DNA of 24,239 bases from a virus: the IMG/VR virus record IMGVR_UViG_3300036715_000062, positions 1-24,239 of that record, one strand, 5' to 3'. Each line of letters begins with the position of its first letter. Positions within the stretch are counted from its first letter, which is position 1. The translations under genes and the position numbers were made by a program. Shown piece after piece: positions 22,058-24,239 of this stretch. The notes beneath the pieces are model-generated. The model ran no database searches. It worked only from the letters and a program-made list of their open reading frames with translations, and was not told the DNA's origin.

Positions 22058-22452
22058 ATTTTGTGGAGTTCCTTTATAGTTTTAGGCGGTGGTTTAGTTT
22101 TCCAGCAGAACCAGATGATGTCGTTAGCATCACACCAATCTCCGTAGGTAGTATTACTTCGCCGTGTTATTTTATTATTAGAGTTTTGAAAGAGCAGAAC
22201 TATTTCTTTATCAGGATGTTGATCTTTCAGGAGTAGATGTTTCTTCCTGTCATCCATACTCAACTTTCCTTTTGTTTCTATGAATAGATTTTCTATTTTA
22301 GTAGGAGTGAAGTCTGGATTGTAGGTACGATTTACAGAGGGTTGCTGGAATTTTATTTTAGTTACTTCGTATTCCAGTTGATCTTTATAATAGGCAGCTA
22401 CATCAGCTTCAAAGTTAGATTTATACTTGTCTTGACGTTTAACTCTACGCAT
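21982..22452 (-). CDS. Endonuclease I, T7 gp3-like Holliday-junction resolvase
   Basis: A 156-residue structure-specific nuclease that cuts branched DNA and, in T7, also degrades host DNA. Landmarks match T7 gp3: Glu15 in 'SNFEADV', 'NRTYNPDF' with Asp47, 'LFIETKGKLSMDDRKKHLLL' with Glu59 and Lys61, then 'DQHPDKEIVLLFQNSNNKI' and 'TTYGDWCDAN'. These are the T7 catalytic residues (Glu20, Asp55, Glu65, Lys67). The basic tail (LSKRLLNSKKEASPLKE) is read in the region also coding the 52-residue protein. It lacks its own good ribosome-binding site; ATG 22452 overlaps the end of the small 71-residue gene, suggesting coupling. Confidence 0.9.
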   Translation of the reverse strand: MRRVKRQDKYKSNFEADVAAYYKDQLEYEVTKIKFQQPSVNRTYNPDFTPTKIENLFIETKGKLSMDDRKKHLLLKDQHPDKEIVLLFQNSNNKITRRSNTTYGDWCDANDIIWFCWKTKPPPKTIKELHKICLSKRLLNSKKEASPLKESFQTKN

Positions 22453-22660
22453 AAGATTCTATATCTAGGCTGCTGCCCAGTCCGTTTCCCCATCTACCTG
22501 TGCTTCTCCAGGTGGTTGGGATCCAGGTGTCTCCTGTCCAGTAGGCTCCAATGAGGGGGTAGAGGTCTGTATTGTGCTTGCTCCACAGTTTAACAGGACT
22601 TCCTGCACGAGTTTTGTATTGTCTATCTCCGTTGATTCCACTAAGAGTTGTGGGTTCCAT
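22445..22660 (-). CDS. Probable small phage protein (71 aa) overlapping the 3' tail of the exonuclease gene
   Basis: A 71-residue ORF in a different frame, over 196 bases, from the 5'-3' exonuclease. The protein reads MEPTTLSGINGDRQYKTRAG, continues 'SPVKLWSKHNTDLYPLIGAY', 'WTGDTWIPTTWRSTGRWGN' and ends LDIESYA. The 'YkTR.G.pV.......yPi.Ga......W.p..W...Gr......DL' pattern is familiar from small proteins found in many phage early regions; its function is unknown. Its start coincides with the point where exonuclease homology ends, and its stop overlaps the endonuclease start by eight bases. No good ribosome-binding site is seen. This is a pattern-based call. Confidence 0.6.
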   Translation of the reverse strand: MEPTTLSGINGDRQYKTRAGSPVKLWSKHNTDLYPLIGAYWTGDTWIPTTWRSTGRWGNGLGSSLDIESYA

Positions 22661-23292
22661 AAATCAAAGTTATTCCTCCATATGTATAAGCATTGCCCGT
22701 TCATTAACATACGTTTATCGTCATCATAGAGTTCTCTAACCTTGACAAACATATTAGCTGGGCTTTCCCCAAAGAGAATTCCCTCAGCTTTTTTCTCTCC
22801 TATTCCATAGATACCGATAATATTATCAGTTGCGTCCCCAATAAGGAACTGCCTGTAAAAATTATACTCGGCTATCTCTTCAGATATATAGATCATCTGT
22901 TGTTTCACAAAATTGTAATGATTTCCTGGGATCTGAAGTAGATCTTTGTCTATAGAACAGCATATAGATTTTGGATTTAATTCTATGCCTAGTCTGTCAT
23001 CAGCTTCAATTCCCTGTTGTACTTCTGCTTTCCAGTTGTCTATAAGATGGTTTCTAGTGTCATTTAAATGAATAGGTTTAGGTTTAGTTCTGTTTGCTTT
23101 ATAGGTTGGGTTGACAGTCTTACGAAAGTTAACTCTCCCTCCAAGGAATACTCTGTAGCTAGTTGCGTTAGTGTCAGCTAGTATGCGGTACATTAAGTCG
23201 TCCACACGAAGTAAGGCTATATCTAAGTCATCTCTTTCAGCACTGGCTGCACATCTGTAGGCTACTAAATCACCATCAATTAGAGCTTGGAT
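22465..23292 (-). CDS. 5'-3' exonuclease, T7 gp6-like (flap nuclease family)
   Basis: A 275-residue nuclease that removes RNA primers and resects DNA ends. Landmarks (numbered from ATC 23292): Asp6/Asp8 in 'ALIDGDLVAYR', 'NPTYKANR' (61-68), 'EADDRLGIE' (97-105), 'SIDKDLLQIPG' (Asp115, Asp117), 'GDATDNIIGIYGIGEKKAEG' (Asp153, Asp156 and the helix-3-turn-helix). T7-like homology ends near residue 212 (LYIWRNNFDLW); the last 60 residues are a Pro/Thr/Glu/Gly-rich tail read across another gene. There is no ATG, GTG or TTG between the in-frame TAA (23322-23320) and the DGD motif. Using GTG 23205 would delete 29 residues and the first active-site aspartates. I therefore start at ATC. Confidence 0.85.
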   Translation of the reverse strand: MQALIDGDLVAYRCAASAERDDLDIALLRVDDLMYRILADTNATSYRVFLGGRVNFRKTVNPTYKANRTKPKPIHLNDTRNHLIDNWKAEVQQGIEADDRLGIELNPKSICCSIDKDLLQIPGNHYNFVKQQMIYISEEIAEYNFYRQFLIGDATDNIIGIYGIGEKKAEGILFGESPANMFVKVRELYDDDKRMLMNGQCLYIWRNNFDLWNPQLLVESTEIDNTKLVQEVLLNCGASTIQTSTPSLEPTGQETPGSQPPGEAQVDGETDWAAA

Positions 23293-23304
23293 ATAGTTCT
23301 CCTT
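23290..23304 (-). promoter_or_regulatory. Shine-Dalgarno plus probable ATC start of the 5'-3' exonuclease
   Basis: AAGGAG (23304-23299), a 6-base spacer AACTAT and ATC (23292-23290) precede the codons for QALIDGD. ATC is the only codon close to a start codon in the right frame at normal spacing. The upstream in-frame stop is only nine codons before this ATC. Confidence 0.6.
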
Positions 23305-23314
23305 AATTATCCTT

Positions 23315-23334
23315 GCCGGTTACGTTTATCCGGC
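23315..23334. other. Small GC-rich hairpin upstream of the exonuclease
   Basis: GCCGG (23315-23319) and CCGGC (23330-23334) form a 5-bp stem with a 10-base loop in the 65-base gap between the SSB-like gene and the exonuclease start. There is no T tract in the transcribed direction, so it is not a normal terminator. It lies about 10 bases upstream of the Shine-Dalgarno sequence and might affect message stability or translation. Confidence 0.4.
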
Positions 23335-23357
23335 GTTGATTACTCAACCGATTTATT

Positions 23358-23870
23358 TTAGTAGGGGATGTCGTCTGTCAGCTCGTCTACAAAGCTAGGC
23401 TTTTCGTTAGAACCAAATACAAAAGACTCAAACTCTTTAGCTAAAGTAATTACCTCAGCTACTTCATATGACTTCTTGATCTGATTTAGAACGGCAATTG
23501 CATTTGATAGGGAACTTTGCTTGACAATATACACTTGTTTGGTAGCACGTTCTTCTGGTGTTTCCCAATTACCTTTAGCTGGGACAGCATTTCCTCCGCT
23601 TGCTGAGGAAGTGTCAGCTCCTCCTCCACCTTCAGCGAGTTGAATCCAATCCCAGTATCCATCCTTATTCTTCTCCATAGTTACAGTCAGGTTAATGCCT
23701 TTGGCCTTACCCTCAAGCTTTTGAAGGGCTTTAAAGGCACCTTCTTGTGCTCCAAAGGACATTACTTTCTTATCTTTAGCTTTGCCTTGGTCTCGATAAG
23801 CGACTAGAGCTACTTTATACTTACCTTTATCTTCTACAGTTACGTCAATTAACTCAATATTGATGTTCAA
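23358..23870 (-). CDS. SSB-like single-stranded DNA-binding protein
   Basis: A 170-residue protein with a probable OB-fold (1-80: IDVTVEDKGKYKVALVAYRD, KKVMSFGAQEGAFKALQKL, 'MEKNKDGYWDWIQLAEGG'), a Gly/Ser/Ala linker (81-103), a helical part (104-154: ETPEERATKQVYIVKQSSLS, NAIAVLNQIKKSYEVAEVI) and an acidic C-terminal tail ending DELTDDIPY. The acidic end with aromatic last residue is what SSB and T7 gp2.5-like proteins use to contact replication partners. The start is TTG 23870 with AAAGGAG five bases upstream. It is the first gene after the sigma70 promoter and the polymerase, fitting a replication role. Annotation as SSB is from architecture and neighbours. Confidence 0.75.
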   Translation of the reverse strand: MNINIELIDVTVEDKGKYKVALVAYRDQGKAKDKKVMSFGAQEGAFKALQKLEGKAKGINLTVTMEKNKDGYWDWIQLAEGGGGADTSSASGGNAVPAKGNWETPEERATKQVYIVKQSSLSNAIAVLNQIKKSYEVAEVITLAKEFESFVFGSNEKPSFVDELTDDIPY

Positions 23871-23897
23871 GTTCTCTCCTTTATGTATATACTATAT

Positions 23898-23926
23898 ATT
23901 ATATCCTAAATATCTAGTACTGTCAA
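23898..23926 (-). promoter_or_regulatory. Perfect-consensus sigma70 promoter
   Basis: On the minus strand TTGACA (23926-23921), exactly 17 bases, and TATAAT (23903-23898): both hexamers match the consensus completely. The -35 lies within the last codons of the polymerase gene (Leu-Thr of KDLTVLDI) and the -10 just past its stop. It should drive the SSB-like gene and the genes behind it using host RNA polymerase. Confidence 0.9.
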
Positions 23927-24239
23927 GTCTTTCATGTTATTTCCTGCAGATATTTCTGCTGTTAAAGGAAGATTTAGCTCTTGGTCCCAAACTCTTTGAA
24001 AGAGAACGGGGATTCTTTGAACAGCTTCTTTGAGAAGAACTCCACAGCGTTGGCTGTCTGCCGGAGATACGTCGCATACAATTGAATCATGTACTGAGGA
24101 GATAAGTTTTCCATTTATTTTTTCCTTTTTAAATTGTTTAGCGAATTCTACTCTTGCTAGAGATACTAGATCAGCGCCAGTACCTTGAACTGGATAATTT
24201 AATATCGTTGTTCTAGGCCAAACCCAGTCACCATTCTTT
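23906..24239 (-). CDS. DNA polymerase family A, C-terminal fragment
   Basis: The last 110 codons of a polymerase that enters from the right edge, stop TAG 23908-23906. Visible residues include 'WVWPRTTILNYPVQGTGADL', with the conserved N-x-P-x-Q-G-T-x-A-D-like segment of the fingers/palm, and 'SSVHDSIVCDV', motif C (His-Asp) whose aspartate binds the catalytic metal. This is the replicative polymerase in T7-like phages. The C-terminal end 'NNMKDLTVLDI' is encoded by the same bases as the -35 region of the downstream promoter. The N terminus and any 3'-5' exonuclease domain lie outside the window. Confidence 0.9.
   Translation of the reverse strand, partial: KNGDWVWPRTTILNYPVQGTGADLVSLARVEFAKQFKKEKINGKLISSVHDSIVCDVSPADSQRCGVLLKEAVQRIPVLFQRVWDQELNLPLTAEISAGNNMKDLTVLDI

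Noticed and set aside
23206-23292. Frameshift or pseudogene explanation for the exonuclease lacking a start codon
   Set aside because: The reading frame is open and motif-complete from residue 2 to the stop, with a well-placed AAGGAG; no ATG lies nearby in another frame that a single indel would bring in.
1-24239. tRNA genes, CRISPR arrays, insertion sequences, integrase or attachment sites
   Set aside because: Looked for tRNA-like cloverleaf ends, regularly spaced direct repeats, transposase or recombinase motifs and terminal inverted repeats by eye; none seen.

Overview
The window is about 24 kb of a tailed-phage genome, most likely a short-tailed (podovirus-type) lytic phage of a Gram-negative, probably pseudomonadotal, host. 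The evidence is a P22 gp4/gp10-like pair of head-completion proteins, a T7-style block of ejection proteins ending in a 1395-residue protein, and a T7-like replication set (family A DNA polymerase, SSB-like protein, 5'-3' exonuclease, endonuclease I). No host genes, tRNAs, insertion sequences or CRISPR arrays were seen. The host call is an inference from family resemblances. Both ends cut through genes.

Layout. Bases 1-19187 are one tightly packed plus-strand block of late genes. (i) 1-3188: small virion or tail proteins ending in a LamG-like adhesin with ten 20-residue repeats. (ii) 3206-7909: a coiled-coil protein, a three-segment holin, a Cys-rich protein, an S74-type tail fibre, a glycine-rich adhesin, a chain of overlapping small (mostly membrane) genes and a T4-type lysozyme. 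(iii) 7911-17095: gp4-like adaptor, gp10-like tail hub with a glycine-rich insertion, a GNAT-like protein and three ejection proteins, the last carrying an HExxH metallopeptidase motif. (iv) 17091-19187: a PurD-like ATP-grasp protein, a small beta-rich protein and a DUF5675 protein. A hairpin with T tracts on both sides (19189-19230) separates this block from the convergent minus-strand block.

The minus-strand block (19237-24239) runs, in transcription order: DNA polymerase (3' end only), SSB-like protein, 5'-3' exonuclease, a small overlapping gene, endonuclease I, a 52-residue protein, a DEDDy exonuclease with a zinc ribbon, a small acidic protein, a possible 35-residue ORF, and a B12-dependent (class II) ribonucleotide reductase. 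Together they supply nucleotides and copy, process and resolve phage DNA. A textbook sigma70 promoter (TTGACA, 17 bp, TATAAT) lies across the polymerase stop codon and should drive everything from the SSB-like gene onward through host RNA polymerase.

The most unusual signal is at translation starts. Three genes (ATP-grasp, DEDDy exonuclease, 5'-3' exonuclease) appear to begin at isoleucine codons (ATT, ATT, ATC), each 6-7 nt after a strong Shine-Dalgarno sequence and each giving exactly the N terminus expected of its family. The two ATT cases also share a T with the upstream TAA stop (ATTAA). For the 5'-3' exonuclease no ATG, GTG or TTG exists between the upstream in-frame stop and the conserved Asp-Gly-Asp motif. 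The same strand also holds small genes lying inside the 3' tails of larger ones.
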